Below are positions 44,151-55,429 of a stretch of DNA of 64,000 nt, piece by piece (position 1 is the first letter of the stretch; the number at the start of each line of letters is the position of its first letter). The DNA lies in the NCBI GenBank assembly GCA_016584305.1, contig JACEEZ010013465.1, forward strand, positions 65,001 to 129,000, written 5' to 3'. Under the pieces are notes generated by a model. The model searched no databases. It was not told the DNA's origin and saw only the letters and a list, made by a program, of their open reading frames with translations. This stretch comes from Chionoecetes opilio (lineage: Eukaryota; Arthropoda; Malacostraca; Decapoda; Majidae). A program made the position numbers and the translations under genes.

Positions 44151-44979
44151 CAGGGATGGGAACTTTTGTAGCCCGCATTGTCGTACCGGGTCACCAGAAT
44201 TATCGTATTTTCAGATAGATTATCGTACAACCTTAGGTAAAATATTATAGTCTGTAAATGACTTTTTACTTCATTGAATTCAGCGTTCCACATGTAAAAA
44301 TATTTCCACTTTTCACCAAAATAAATAAAATATCAAATCTTGACACATTTCACGCATCAAAAATATTTTTTTTACGAAAGTAATGAATAAAATAAAATAA
44401 AATAAAATAAATATTACGCATCATAACCCCCCAAAAATTAACTAGAACTCTAGCTATCATTCTCATAAGAAAAGAGGAATTCCTGTTCCTCTCTTATTTT
44501 ATGCCTTGTGTCAGCTGGCGCTTTTAATTAGTGTGTCAGTTGTCATCGACTTATCATATCATGTGTAGGAATGAAAGTAACATAATCTGCCTTTTCCCTT
44601 ACACACTGCGCTGCGTAGAGAACCAAGTATGGTTCCCGTTAGAAGTCAGTTTCTAACCTTTGTCTTGGTAAGGTTAAACCTTGCTAAATACCCTCTCACA
44701 ATCTGCGTTCCAATGCGGCAAGCAACGCTCCAAGTCCATGTCATGCAAAGGACCAAAAGTCATACTCAAAACTCTCTCTCTCTCTTTCGTGGAAGTTGAC
44801 AGCCAGTTTTTTTTTTTTTTTTTTGAGCGATGATAATTTTTGTATGACTTTATAATGTAATTATATTTGAGAGCCAATTATCGTATTTTCGTGTACGATT
44901 TTCAACCATGCATCGTACATCGTACAGATAGTCAAATTATCGTACAAATACGATAATTATCGTACAGGTAACAACCCTG
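44151..44979. mobile_element. hAT-like element with exact 8-bp target duplication
   Basis: 829 bp flanked on both sides by GTGGTAAG (44143-44150 and 44980-44987), the 8-bp duplication made by hAT transposases. Ends CAGGGATGGGAAC and GTAACAACCCTG are imperfect inverted repeats. The interior has many ATCGTAC motifs at both ends and no transposase. It sits about 100 bp upstream of the FANCM start codon. Confidence 0.85.
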
Positions 44980-44987
44980 GTGGTAAG

Positions 44988-46295
44988 TGACACACGGCCT
45001 GCGCGTTAGGCGGGGCACCTGCAACAGGCTCAAGCTAAACACGTTACACACCTGTTGATCGTTGCGTATTTCTGTAACAAAATTCCGCAGTACGACAAAA
45101 ATAGCACATTCCTATCATTCTGAACTCCAGGATAACACTGGAGTACCGAGGAAAGGCTTCAAACAATACGATTAACCATGTTGCTTCAAGTTCGTCGCCT
45201 ACGAAAAATCGAGATAGCACACACTACCGTAGATAACACTAAAGTCGCCAGGACAACGTTTTTTTCTGCTTACACACGTCTGGTGGCGTTAATACTTACA
45301 TTTCTACATCCATGATTTCAGGAAAGTTAGAAGGGGCTATCTGGAGAGTCTGTGTCATTTTTTTGTCTTCATCTGTGTCATATTACAGTTATAAATGAAC
45401 AAATTACAAAAATAAAACCGAGTGGCGACGTTGGTAAAGGGGCTACACCGCTACACTAAGGTCGCCATCTAGTGTTTATGTTCCGAGTGTCCTCACGCCG
45501 TCGTCGTCGCCCGAAAAATAAACTAGTACGGAAATTTGAAACCGTATATACTTGCAGATACAAAGCATAAAACAACGCTGAAACAGGGTAGATTTTCTAT
45601 CTAGAGTCATGATATAAACTACTGTGTATCATCTTCAGTGGCAAATAAAAATCAGTAGTGATGCTATAACTCGTAATATATGGCGCCTGGCGACATAATT
45701 GCAGCTGGCGACTATAGTGTTATCTACGGTAATTAAAATGAAATAGATAAATAAATACAAGCCAGCTTATTGCCATGATAATTGTGTAGCCCGCCACATC
45801 ATGCCAAGCCATAGACGCAGATCATTCAGGTAAAAGACAGGTATACGCTAAGTACCCGGTAGTCTATATTTTAAAAATCACCCACCCCAATTTAATTAAG
45901 TCTTCTGAGAGGTGATTTATTCAGCCTCTGACTTTAGCTTATCGTCTTAACTCACATAGCCACTGTTGAAGGCAGACAATTTCAGTTGCTGATAACCCTT
46001 GAACAAATATTGACCAGTGTTTAAGATTTTCTGATCATCTAAGCTCTCCCATACATTACGCTATATCAATGGATGGGTTAAAAGTCAATCCGAAAGGAAC
46101 AATCATGGAATATATTGAGATGTTATTCTCAATATAATTTTTTTCTCCAATAATCCATCGATAATTCATTTGTTATATTTTTACAATTATCATAATCACT
46201 ATTATTTTTGTTGCTGTTAGCATCATTCTGCATTCTGCGTGACAGCGCGGTAGCTATACCGCGGTAGCTATATGGTTACCATACATGACAGGGCC
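44988..46295. other. Intergenic, upstream of FANCM
   Basis: No gene. About 55 bp at 45299-45355 match, inverted, 26993-27046. The GC-rich patch just right of the hAT-like element (45000-45040) may be displaced FANCM promoter. Confidence 0.45.
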
Positions 46296-46302
46296 TGCGA
46301 AC

Positions 46303-46364
<62 letters not shown>

Positions 46365-46458
46365 ATATCATATATCTATATATGTTTTTTAAGAATGATT
46401 AAGCACCAATGAAGGCGTTTTGTACGCTTCGAAGGTTTTCTTCTGTAAACAAGTGAAT

Positions 46459-46489
<31 letters not shown>

Positions 46490-46530
46490 TATAATATATA
46501 TATATATATGATATATATATATATATAATA

Positions 46531-46600
<70 letters not shown>

Positions 46601-46612
46601 TATATACACTAC
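46303..46612. repeat. (AT)n microsatellites with poly(A)
   Basis: Two AT arrays (46303-46380 and about 46485-46610) around a short unique piece and a poly(A) run (46459-46486). Confidence 0.95.
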
Positions 46613-46789
46613 TGTAAAAAAAATAACGAAGTATTTAAGGCGAAGCCTTACCGCCGCAAAGCGATTCACTGCCTAGCTAGCAAAAAACCTAAATTTCAGG
46701 TAATAAACAAATCAATCAAGAAACTACATGCAGACACACTACTTATACTACTCACACTAAATAAACTACACACAGGTAGTGTGTGTTCA

Positions 46790-47105
46790 CAAAATAAAAA
46801 GGACCAAGTTCGCCTGTGTTGGCAAGGCTACTACGGGCCGCCCACTCACGGGCGCGATCCCACTACTGCTCGACACGGGTGCTTTTGGCTGCTGGGTTTC
46901 CCCCCTGGCCCGGTTCACACCTCCTTAGAACAACCTGGACGCCCTTGGCTCCCCATGGGCGGCCATATTGATGCCAGAGCTTAGTGCGGACGCCCACTCA
47001 ACATGGGGAGTCCCGCAGCAGTGATCCTCACCTCAAGCCGTCCGCTGGCCCAGGCCTCCGAGTCGCCGGATTACAAGGTTGCGCCACCAACCCCAGCCGA
47101 GAGAA
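46790..47105 (-). mobile_element. SINE-like GC-rich repeat (tentative)
   Basis: The - strand begins GGCTGGGGTTGGTGGCGCAA, with A-box-like sequence, and runs about 300 bp into an A-rich end near 46790. The B box is poor. GC content is far above the flanks. Confidence 0.4.
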
Positions 47106-47500
47106 CAGGGTTCAGAAATAAATTTATACACCTAACTCACTAACATTTTTTTTTTCCAGTTTATTATTTAACTTAAGAGAACATGTTCGTCGGTCTTAAC
47201 ACGTAAGGTAGACCTTGAGCAAAAAAAAAAGTTATTATGTCAATCAATGTCCTTAAAATATTTGTATTTCCCTCTGAACAGGAGCAAGGGTTATCGTACT
47301 CCTGGCAGGATGCGCGATGCGTTGGACAAATAGTCAAAAACATGTTTCTACCGAAGCTACGTGCTCCAGCCACTCCATGATTTCACGCCACGCCTCTCGG
47401 TGGGCCTCGCACATGATTGCAATTATCAACACTCATGACAGTCCCCGCGGCGGACCTGTCACCAAGGAAGCCAGCGGACAGGGAAGTGATGTAAAACAGC

Positions 47501-47595
47501 TGCCCCTGGTGAGGCTCGAACTCACAACCCCGGCATGGCTTAGCAGCGTACACTGTCTATAAGTACCGTGCGCTAACCGATTGCGCCACAGGGGC
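47501..47595 (-). tRNA. trnI-UAU: tRNA-Ile(UAU) with 21-nt intron
   Basis: The - strand begins GCCCCTGTGGCGCAATCGGT and ends GTTCGAGCCTCACCAGGGGC plus A. The acceptor GCCCCTG pairs with CAGGGGC. The anticodon arm CGGTA-CTTATAA-TGCCG gives anticodon UAU, with 21 nt inserted after position 37, as in animal tRNA-Ile(UAU) genes. A T-run terminator lies at 47495-47498. Confidence 0.96.
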
Positions 47596-47769
47596 CTAGC
47601 ATCTCCAACCCGCCGTACGGCCAAACCATGCAATGCACTAGACAAGCGGACGCTATACTCTGAAACTGCTTCACAAACAACGCACCACATTTCGCATCTC
47701 TGATTTTGTGGAAATGTGTGGTTGAAAAGGAAGCGACGTCCCACAAAATTTGGCACGCTAGTCATTTGT

Positions 47770-48480
47770 CGCGGGAATATGACGGTTGTGAAATAAATCC
47801 AATAGATATGTAGCTATCTATCTTTACATGGATAAGTACCAGCAAAGGTATTCAATCAAATTACAGTGTACTTTCAGGTAAAAATAATTAGCAATCTACG
47901 GTAGTACCCACCTAACTCTTCGTCACCTGATGTATATTTTGTACCTATTATATAGTTGCATAAGCATTTTCGTACGTCTAAATACATCGATACACAGCAT
48001 ACGAGCACATAAAATCAAACATTTGTGTTCAATAATGAAACTGCTGATGCCCCCTAAAGTATGATTATGTAGACTTTTATTGTAGAGTATCTAGGAGTTG
48101 TAGCCATTGTGACAATAGATATTACTGCTCAAACAATACATTATTCAGGTTACACTGACTATTATTGTTACATCAGGAATAGCTAAAACAGGACGGTGGG
48201 GATAATATTGCTGGCATTTATACTGAAAGAAGAAAGACAAATTCTACCCAAGATAAATAATTGCGTAAGTCTTCAGTCTTCCATCAGCCGCTGATAACAA
48301 TATCCCATTCGCAGGACACCATGCGTCTACGACCTGTGCTATGATTAGGGCTGCTGCATGTTTAAGAGGGGAATATTTCAACATGCGAAAAGTGTGAAAT
48401 AAAATAAAAAATCTTGTGGTAAACTTGCATAGACAGCAATCTGTGAAGTAAAATAAGATTTAATACAGGAGAACGATTAA
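47770..48480. other. Intergenic
   Basis: No gene or repeat recognised. Confidence 0.4.
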
Positions 48481-48492
48481 TTGACTATCAAG

Positions 48493-48669
48493 TGTGTGTG
48501 TGTGTGGTGTGTGTGTGTGTGTGTGTGTGTTGTGTGTGTGGTGTGTGTGTGTGTGTGTGTCTGTGTGTGTGTGTTGTGTGTCTGGTCTGTGTGTGTCTGT
48601 GTCTGTGTCTGTGTCTGTGTCTGTGTCTGTCTGTCTGTTGTGTGTGTGTGGTGTGTGGTGTGTGTTGTG
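48493..48669. repeat. (TG)n/(TGTGTC)n microsatellite
   Basis: Interrupted TG repeat with TGTGTC units. All open frames across it are low-complexity artefacts. Confidence 0.95.
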
Positions 48670-48749
48670 TCATCAATCAAATCAGTGTCTATATTTTCAT
48701 TGTCACATTTGCTTTGTATGATTTTCAAGTACGATGATTAATATTAATC

Positions 48750-48784
48750 TCTCTCTCTCTCTCTCTCTTCCTCTTCTCTCTCTC

Positions 48785-48836
<52 letters not shown>

Positions 48837-48837
48837 T
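48750..48837. repeat. (CT)n microsatellite
   Basis: About 88 bp of CT with a few CC and TT breaks. Confidence 0.95.
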
Positions 48838-48839
48838 AA

Positions 48840-49555
48840 ACTTCAATATACCCATACACATATCTTTAAATTTTGGGGGTCAAATATTGATAAATATGTT
48901 ATTGATATAATATCACAGTTTTAGTTGTTTGTAATGTCGCTTCAAGATTTCTCCACAACCATACGCCAATGCCAGTGGTTTACCTCGGCCGTTCCATAGA
49001 ATCCATAGGTACTGCAGTGTTAGATCTCAGCGGTGCGTCGCCCCCCCCCCCCCCCTTATAATCCCTATGACGCCAACACACTCCTGGATAGACCCCTGCG
49101 ACTCAACACTTCCTTCATTCCATCTCTCTATCCCTTTCTTGGTCTTCTCCTACCTCTTTTACCTTCTACACGTGATATATATATTTTCTTAATCAATCTC
49201 TCCTCATCCATTCTTTCCCTAGGACCACACCACTTCAGTACTCCATTATAGTCTGCTCCAGTAAGCGACGCCAGCTAGCTGCCACACACCTCTCTGACCC
49301 TGTTGTTCCTCACTCTATCAAACCATCGCACTCCTGATAGTGTTAGTAAGCCTTTCAGCTCCAACACCATGCACCATTATTGTCCTTGCCTTGTATTCAT
49401 ACCCATTCCTCGCAATAGCGCAGCGACTTAATTTCGATGGCTTCTTCAGATAGAATGAAGGATATATATGTAGGTTAATAACTTATGAGGAATTGAGCAT
49501 TTCGTATTACTGTAAGTGTGAAATCTTCACCAAAAGAAAACACAAGAAAAATAAA
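48840..49555. other. Intergenic
   Basis: No gene. A C-run at about 49040-49055 and a short stretch at 49060-49250 that resembles the antisense of LINE-type sequence. Confidence 0.35.
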
Positions 49556-49560
49556 ACATT

Positions 49561-49633
49561 TGTGCTCACCAGGGCTCGAACCTGGGACCTTCTGTGTGTT
49601 AGACAGATGTGATAACCACTACACCATGAGCAC
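49561..49633 (-). tRNA. trnV-AAC: tRNA-Val(AAC)
   Basis: 73 nt. The - strand begins GTGCTCATGGTGTAGTGGTT and ends GGTTCGAGCCCTGGTGAGCA plus C, A. The acceptor GTGCTCA pairs with TGAGCAC. The anticodon loop CTAACAC between complementary CTGT and ACAG gives AAC. T-run follows at about 49554. Confidence 0.97.
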
Positions 49634-49833
49634 GTATACGTTGCGGCTCACTTTTCTTTATAAATCTTGATGCTTCACTCAAATTAACTATCACTGATTG
49701 TTGGTATAATCTATTAACTTTTAACTTTAACTTCAGTCGAATTCAGGTTATCTCCCACCTCAACCCTCATCCGAAATTTAAAAGCAATTCGCATACTTCT
49801 CATCTCAGTAATCTATGTTGCTGCTTGGTTTAT

Positions 49834-49931
49834 GGAACTGTCGCCGATAGGAACTCTCGCCGAAACGCCAACCGAGAACTCTCGCCGACAGTGGAACACT
49901 CGCCGATGTGGAAATTTTCGGCGACAGTTCC
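49834..49931. repeat. GGAACTGTCGCC palindromic MITE
   Basis: 98 bp bounded by GGAACTGTCGCCGATAGGAA and its partial complement ending TCGGCGACAGTTCC. Best-preserved unit of the family. Confidence 0.75.
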
Positions 49932-50012
49932 ACTTGTAAAGTTCGTTCACTAACCTAACCTGGCCAACATAACCTAACTACATAACCTAACTCAAGATCA
50001 AGAACTATGTAG

Positions 50013-50109
50013 AGCTGTCCCCAGAAATAGGAACACTCGCCGACGTGAAAAATTGGAACACCCGCCGACGTCGGCGAGAATTCCTATTATATATCGGCAA
50101 CAGTTCCAG
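50013..50109. repeat. GGAACTGTCGCC family, diverged unit
   Basis: Keeps one end (ATATCGGCAACAGTTCC) and the CTCGCCGACGT core. The left end is altered. Confidence 0.6.
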
Positions 50110-50242
50110 GTACCATGAAGGATTATTATTAGATGAATTATTTAATTAACTTTTCCTGATAAAGTGAACTGTTAGATTTTTTCATGTTCAAGAGAATTTT
50201 TTTCTTAAATGTTACAATTTTATAGAAAAATAAACATTAATG

Positions 50243-50315
50243 CGACCCTGCCAGGATTCGAACCTGGAATCTTCTGATCCGTAGTCAGACGCGTTATCCG
50301 TTGCGCCACAGGGCC
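50243..50315 (-). tRNA. trnR-ACG: tRNA-Arg(ACG)
   Basis: 73 nt. The - strand begins GGCCCTGTGGCGCAACGGAT and has the anticodon arm TCTGA-CTACGGA-TCAGA (ACG). The T arm carries GGTTCGAATCC and the acceptor GGCCCTG pairs with CAGGGTC. T-run at about 50226-50230. Confidence 0.97.
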
Positions 50316-50329
50316 AACAGTCTGCAAGC

Positions 50330-51230
50330 ACTTGAGAGGCATGCACAACGTACGTTATTGTGGTCTTCTAGTTATTACAAAAAAACCCTCAATCAACAAT
50401 GTTACACGTATGACGAGACATAAGAAACTGTGCGCTCTCTAGTTTACGTTCAATAATCACCTAGGCCTACTGGACACGGTACACAGGAAGATGCTAAACC
50501 GCGACACTTGCTCAAGGGGGAGGGAGACCTATGCAATCGCCAACGGATGCTCGCTCTCATAATAAAACTATAAATTACTCTTAACTTTCACATCGTCTTC
50601 TTTCCATTTCATGTTATAAAAGCAAATCAATTCTTCGTGAACCAAAAAACACAGGTAGGGGGCCACGCCCCCGCCTCTGCCACACGCGCGCCGCCCTGCT
50701 ATCTTGGCAATGGCATTCTCTCTCGCTATCTATGTTGCTGTGGCTGTGGCTGTCATGAGGCGGGAAGCAGGACACTATGCGGCTATAATGACCGGTGGTG
50801 GATAACTATTCATTCTTTTTTTGTCCTAAATAATCTAAAAAATACAACACTTGGGAGTTCTGTCTGCACTTCACAAATTTGGCTTCAGACACAGTTTTCG
50901 TCACTCAACCATGACATTCCATGCCCTCAGTGTTGACTATTCATTTTATAACAAATATTTATTGGATTTGTGAGTGATGTCTGCTTCAAGCCAAATCCCT
51001 AATTAAACGATGAGAAGGATGGCAAATCTACGTTTATTCTCTCCTTTTATCTATTTTTCGAAGAGCAACAAAATCTTGTATGCCTATTTATTCCACAACT
51101 CGCACAGGAAGGATAGTCATAGCTTTCATTAAACAATGCTACAAACACCCTCAGACATGCACCAACAGAGTATCGGTAAAATCAATACGAAAGTGGGCCG
51201 CGGCATCAGACTGTTCCCACCTCTCCTTTC
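50330..51230. other. Intergenic
   Basis: No protein gene. The last part is upstream of the first Y-like RNA; I see no TATA box at the expected -25 position there. Confidence 0.4.
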
Positions 51231-51234
51231 CGCC

Positions 51235-51328
51235 GGGAGGTCCGAAGCTAATGTGGACAGTTAAGCGCAGTTCAGCATGAATCATGACCATAATTACTAG
51301 CACCCGTTAGTGACCATGACTTCCTTTT
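51235..51328 (+). ncRNA. Y RNA / stem-bulge RNA-like gene, copy 1
   Basis: 94 nt. The 5' end GGGAGGTCCGAAGCTAATGT resembles the GGUCCGAAG(G)UAGUG start of vertebrate Y RNAs. The 3' end GACTTCC followed by TTTT pairs with GGGAGGTC as the terminal stem. GCTAATG and CGTTAGT form a second stem, with an unpaired bulge (CGAA against the GACCAT side) between them, as in Y RNAs. T4 would end Pol III transcription. Y RNAs bind Ro60 and act in RNA quality control and replication. Family call is inference from short motifs. Confidence 0.55.
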
Positions 51329-51960
51329 GTGCCACGTGGCCGCATCAGCCCTGTCTTGCACTGGTTTGTTACTGAAAAGGCCTGCTCCTGCCACAACCTC
51401 GTAAACGTTATTTCCCTCCAAAGCGACGCATCCAGGGAGTCACCAAAGTAGAGGCATCCACTCCTCTCTGTAACCTGAGGCGACTATCACATCAACTCCA
51501 CAGTTTTGATGGACCTTTAATTAATGTATATTATTATGAAATATGTTATATCATGTGAATCAGATTAATAAATGGGGTGGGATTATATAGAGGAGGATTA
51601 AAATATTCCACAGATTTCCCTCTCCTTCTTGGATACACTCAAGTTGATGTCAATGAACAAACAACCACGTGGAAAATCAACAAAATGTGCAATGTATGGT
51701 TTTTAGCCGAGTAAAATCAATAGCAGAAATTTATACAATTCCTCTAAATCGATAGCCTAACTTGAGAAGACCATGAAGTTTAAGGTATATCAATTACTAC
51801 AGTTATAATTTATTTTCCTTTTGTTTCTACCGATAGATATACATTGGTAGCAACATTTTCTTGTAAGGTGTGTGTGTTTACGACGTGGCAGACACCGCAA
51901 AACCCAAGCCATTGACAGATGAACAGGAGGACAAACCCTGAGAAATATCCTGCGTTTGTC

Positions 51961-52055
51961 GGGAGGTCCGGGGCTAATGTGGGAGATTCATGATCATAGC
52001 ACAGCATTAAGATTAGAAACTCAGCTTACCCGTTAGCAACTACGACTTCCCTTTT
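51961..52055 (+). ncRNA. Y RNA / stem-bulge RNA-like gene, copy 2
   Basis: 95 nt. Terminal stem GGGAGGTC with GACTTCCC, second stem GCTAATG with CGTTAGC (one G-U pair), then TTTT. The loop differs strongly from copies 1 and 3 while the stems are kept. An AAATATC motif lies about 15-20 bp upstream and could serve as a weak TATA box. Confidence 0.55.
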
Positions 52056-52377
52056 GTCCTGTGCAATCGCATGTCTTTTTTTTTTTAGACCTCAAATCCT
52101 GCGTGCATGCTCCTGCCTTACCCGCCCGGGCACCGCACATCGCCCACCGTCTGGGCACGACACAGCCTGAATCATCATGAAATCGAATCCCAGCACACTG
52201 ATCTGATATATTTGCATAACTATATCAGACTATTTCATTTCAGATATGCGAGGCTCTGATACATCTATAGCCGTCAACTATGATACATACAAAGGAGTAT
52301 TAATAGATACATGGACAGCCAGCCAGTGCTAGTCACCTGTCGGCCGAAACACCTGACTTCGCTTCTCTTCCACCTTC

Positions 52378-52474
52378 GGGAGGTCCGGAGCTAATGTGGA
52401 CGAATCACGATACTATGATTGACATTGAGACTAGATACCATGAATCACCCATTAGTAACCATGACCTCCCTTTT
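52378..52474 (+). ncRNA. Y RNA / stem-bulge RNA-like gene, copy 3
   Basis: 97 nt. Terminal stem GGGAGGTC with GACCTCCC is perfectly paired. The second stem GCTAATG with CATTAGT restores an A-U pair that is G-U in the other copies, a change that keeps pairing. TTTT at 52471-52474. No TATA box seen. Confidence 0.55.
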
Positions 52475-52479
52475 GCCCC

Positions 52480-53130
52480 CGACAGCCGCACCCCCTTCCT
52501 TCATCCCCCCGCCAGTACAATGCAGGACTGGGATGTATCTATATTGACCATTGAGATTATTTCTGCTTTCAAGAGACGAATAGACTGATCTGAACACAGG
52601 CTGCACTGACGGCAGGTGCAACACGAGTTCGAATCCACCTGGTGCACTCGGCGATTGTACTACATTATGTTGTTTAATCATCATTATTAACTTCATGTGA
52701 ACGAGATATGGGTGGTGGGAATGGCAGCAGACTAATGGTGTTGAAGTAAAGGATTAAATCATGAGCCTTGGCCAGGTAGGATCAATACAACAGGCCAGCA
52801 GAGGCAGGTGGCAGCAGGTGAGCCCCGCCCACCGCGCCACCGCCACCCCTTTCCGCCCACTCACCTCTACATGCTGTTAATGCACTTATATTTGGAGAAT
52901 GAACGTCCATAAAAAGCTGCATCTTTCAAGAGTGCCATACAATGGAACGTGTGGAGGACGACAGATACAAATGCAGTCATTGCGCACAACACTTTAGGTG
53001 TATTCTGAACGGATAGGTAAAACTCATTACTTAGGCAAATTCAAGCCCTTAATTCAAGGGAATTTACATAATTTCACGTCTTTTATTATCCTGTCAGTAA
53101 GGGACATTCACTTAAAGTATCCTAATAAGC
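52480..53130. other. Intergenic
   Basis: No gene. An isolated B-box-like GAGTTCGAATCCACC (about 52627) has no tRNA body around it. Confidence 0.4.
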
Positions 53131-53133
53131 AGA

Positions 53134-53205
53134 AGAACATAAGAAAATAATGAAGCTACGTACAAGAGGCCGTACGTGAGACCTACACGTGGTAGTTCCT
53201 CTCTG
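53134..53205 (-). mobile_element. CR1/Jockey-like LINE, truncated tail D
   Basis: About 70 bp of the LINE 3' end, with small internal duplications (TACG and GGTAGTTCC). Confidence 0.8.
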
Positions 53206-53483
53206 GTAGTTCCCAATGTTTCATCAAAATGGTCATACAATCATGACAGAAAAAAAAACGAATTATTGACTTTGTGATGTGAGTAGCATGGATGTGAACG
53301 ATGAAATAGGTAGGTAATAACAAAACTCAATTAATTTAGAATAGGTAGTAGCTACAAGTTACACCCTTATCATATAGGTACAGTAAAGTACTCCCTTATG
53401 CATCACACCATGACCCGTCAACTCGTCTGTACCAAGGTTTGCCAAACCTCTTACATGTGTGTCTCTCAAAACTTCTCCCAACA

Positions 53484-54231
53484 CATAAGAACATAAGGAA
53501 GCTACAAGAGGCCGTGAAACCTACACGAGGTAGTTACTGTTACTTAACTCTACCTACATCCACCTTTCTTCCCATCCATGAATTTATCCAGACTTCTTTT
53601 AAAGACCCCAATAGACTCCGCATTGACCACCTGACGACTGAGTCCATTCCAATCATTCACCACCCTATTTGTGAACCAGTTTCTCCCTATTTCCTTTTTA
53701 AATCTACGTTTTTCCAGCTTGAATCCGTTACTTCTTGTTCTACCCTGATTACTAGCCGTAATAAATTTTCTTACATCGCTTTTATTGTATCCATTTAACC
53801 ACTTAACAACTTCTATCAGATCGCCCCTTACTCTACGCCTCTCGAGTGAGTGTAAATTTAATAGCTTCAATCTCTTCTCATAACTAAAGTTATGCATCCC
53901 TTGAATCATTTTGGTCATCCTTCTCTGGACTGATTCTAACAAGGCTATATCCATCCTGTAATACGGAGACCAAAACTGAACCGCATAGTCTAGGTGAGGT
54001 CTGACTAGTGCCAAATAAAGCTTTAGAATAACCTCAGCACTTCTACTTCTAACACTCCTGGTAATGAATCCTAATACCCTGTTAGCTCGATTTCTAGCTT
54101 CAATACATTGATTCCTAGGACGGAGGTCTGAGCTTACCCTCACTCCTAGATCTTTCTCACCTTCTGATCTTTTCAGCGATACATTGCGTATAGTGTACCT
54201 ATTACCAGGAATACACACGAACAGTGTGTAT
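53484..54231 (-). pseudogene. CR1/Jockey-like LINE, 5'-truncated copy E with RT C-terminus
   Basis: The - strand holds an open 222-codon reading: KRSEGEKDLGVRVSSDLRPR, then RSAEVILKLYLALVRPHLDY and [15 protein letters not shown]. This is the C-terminal part of the RT ORF plus 3' end. It matches 56985-57713 of the full copy and is open, unlike that copy near its end. Truncated at a hairpin (54202-54240). Confidence 0.9.
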
Positions 54232-54240
54232 TCCTGGTAA
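54202..54240. repeat. Perfect 17-bp-arm hairpin at LINE truncation point
   Basis: TTACCAGGAATACACAC, five bases, then the complement. The right half is LINE sequence run backwards. Confidence 0.9.
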
Positions 54241-54299
54241 CACCCTCACATAAGACCAAGGTTCCTGTGGAAGTATGACACTTGTCCAATGTACAGCTC

Positions 54300-54420
54300 G
54301 CCACATAATAATAGTAATAGTTATAATTATAATAAAATCAATGGAAAAAATAACAATAATAACAGTAACAACAATAATAATAAATATAATAATAATATAA
54401 TAATAATAATAGCAATAACA
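54300..54420. repeat. (AAT)n-type low complexity
   Basis: A/T trinucleotide-rich tract between two LINE copies in opposite orientation. Confidence 0.85.
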
Positions 54421-55429
54421 CAATATAAATCAGGCAGGGGAGCCCTATATCCTATACATATATAAAAGACATGTGCGTACTTCACAAGTTCCAACTTCCA
54501 TGGCATGATTTGACATGTCCACGGGTCACACGGGTCACACGGGGGTCGGGGTAAAGGAAACTTGCGACACTAGGAGGAGTTTCAGAAGGCAGGGAACTAA
54601 AGTGATTCGTAAGAGAGAGAGGAGGGGTTTAGTTAAAGATAAAGGGAAAATGGACAAAAAAAAGAGGAGTTGCTTGAAGGTTTACTATACAAACTGTAGG
54701 AGTATTTAAAAAAAGATAGATTTCCTGAGAGGAATAAATAGTGTAGAGGATTTTGATATAATAGCATTAACAGAAACATGGTTGGATATGTCAGGAAAGG
54801 TATTCGATCCGGAAGTCGAGATAGCTGGGTATAAGTTATTTCACAAGGACAGAGTAGGCAGACGAGGAGGAGGAGTTGCGCTTTATGCAAGAGATGCATT
54901 GCACTGTTGTGTTAACAATGTTATAAAAACAGATGACAGCATAGTCTATATGGGTAGAGGTTACGGAGGGAACTGAGAAAATGGTTTTGGGTGTAGTGTA
55001 TAGGCCTCCAAACTTATGTAAAGAGGATTCAGCTCCTATATGGGAAGAAATAAACAAGGCCTGCAGATATAATCGATTATGCGTGGTGGGAGATTTTAAT
55101 CTTAGGAATATAGACTGGGATTTAATCATAGGTGACAGCGATGCAGATGAATTGTTAAATATAATCCAGGATAACTTCCCAAGTCAAGCAATCAAGGAGC
55201 CTACTAGAGGAGATAATATTCTAGATCTATTGCTGACAAATAGAGACGATTTAGTTACAAATGTGGAGGTCGGGGGGAATTTAGATAATAGCGACCATTA
55301 TGAGATCAGATTTAGCTTAAATGGGAAGTTGGAAAATTAAGTGGCAATAGGCATCGAATACCTAATTTCAGAAAGGCCAATTATGCGGGATTAAGAAGAC
55401 ACCTGGAGGTTATTAATAAGAGGTGTGGG

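Noticed and set aside
48477..48741. Several open frames rich in Cys/Val or His/Thr
   Set aside because: Dinucleotide (TG)n repeats give open frames in all phases.
51235..52474. Hammerhead ribozyme, C/D or H/ACA snoRNA, or 5S-derived SINE as the identity of the three-copy RNA
   Set aside because: The catalytic core, the C/D boxes and the H and ACA boxes are not seen, and there is no internal Pol III box pair; the stem-bulge layout fits Y-type RNA better.
52600..52660. tRNA gene near GAGTTCGAATCC
   Set aside because: Only a T-arm-like patch; upstream sequence has no D arm or anticodon arm.
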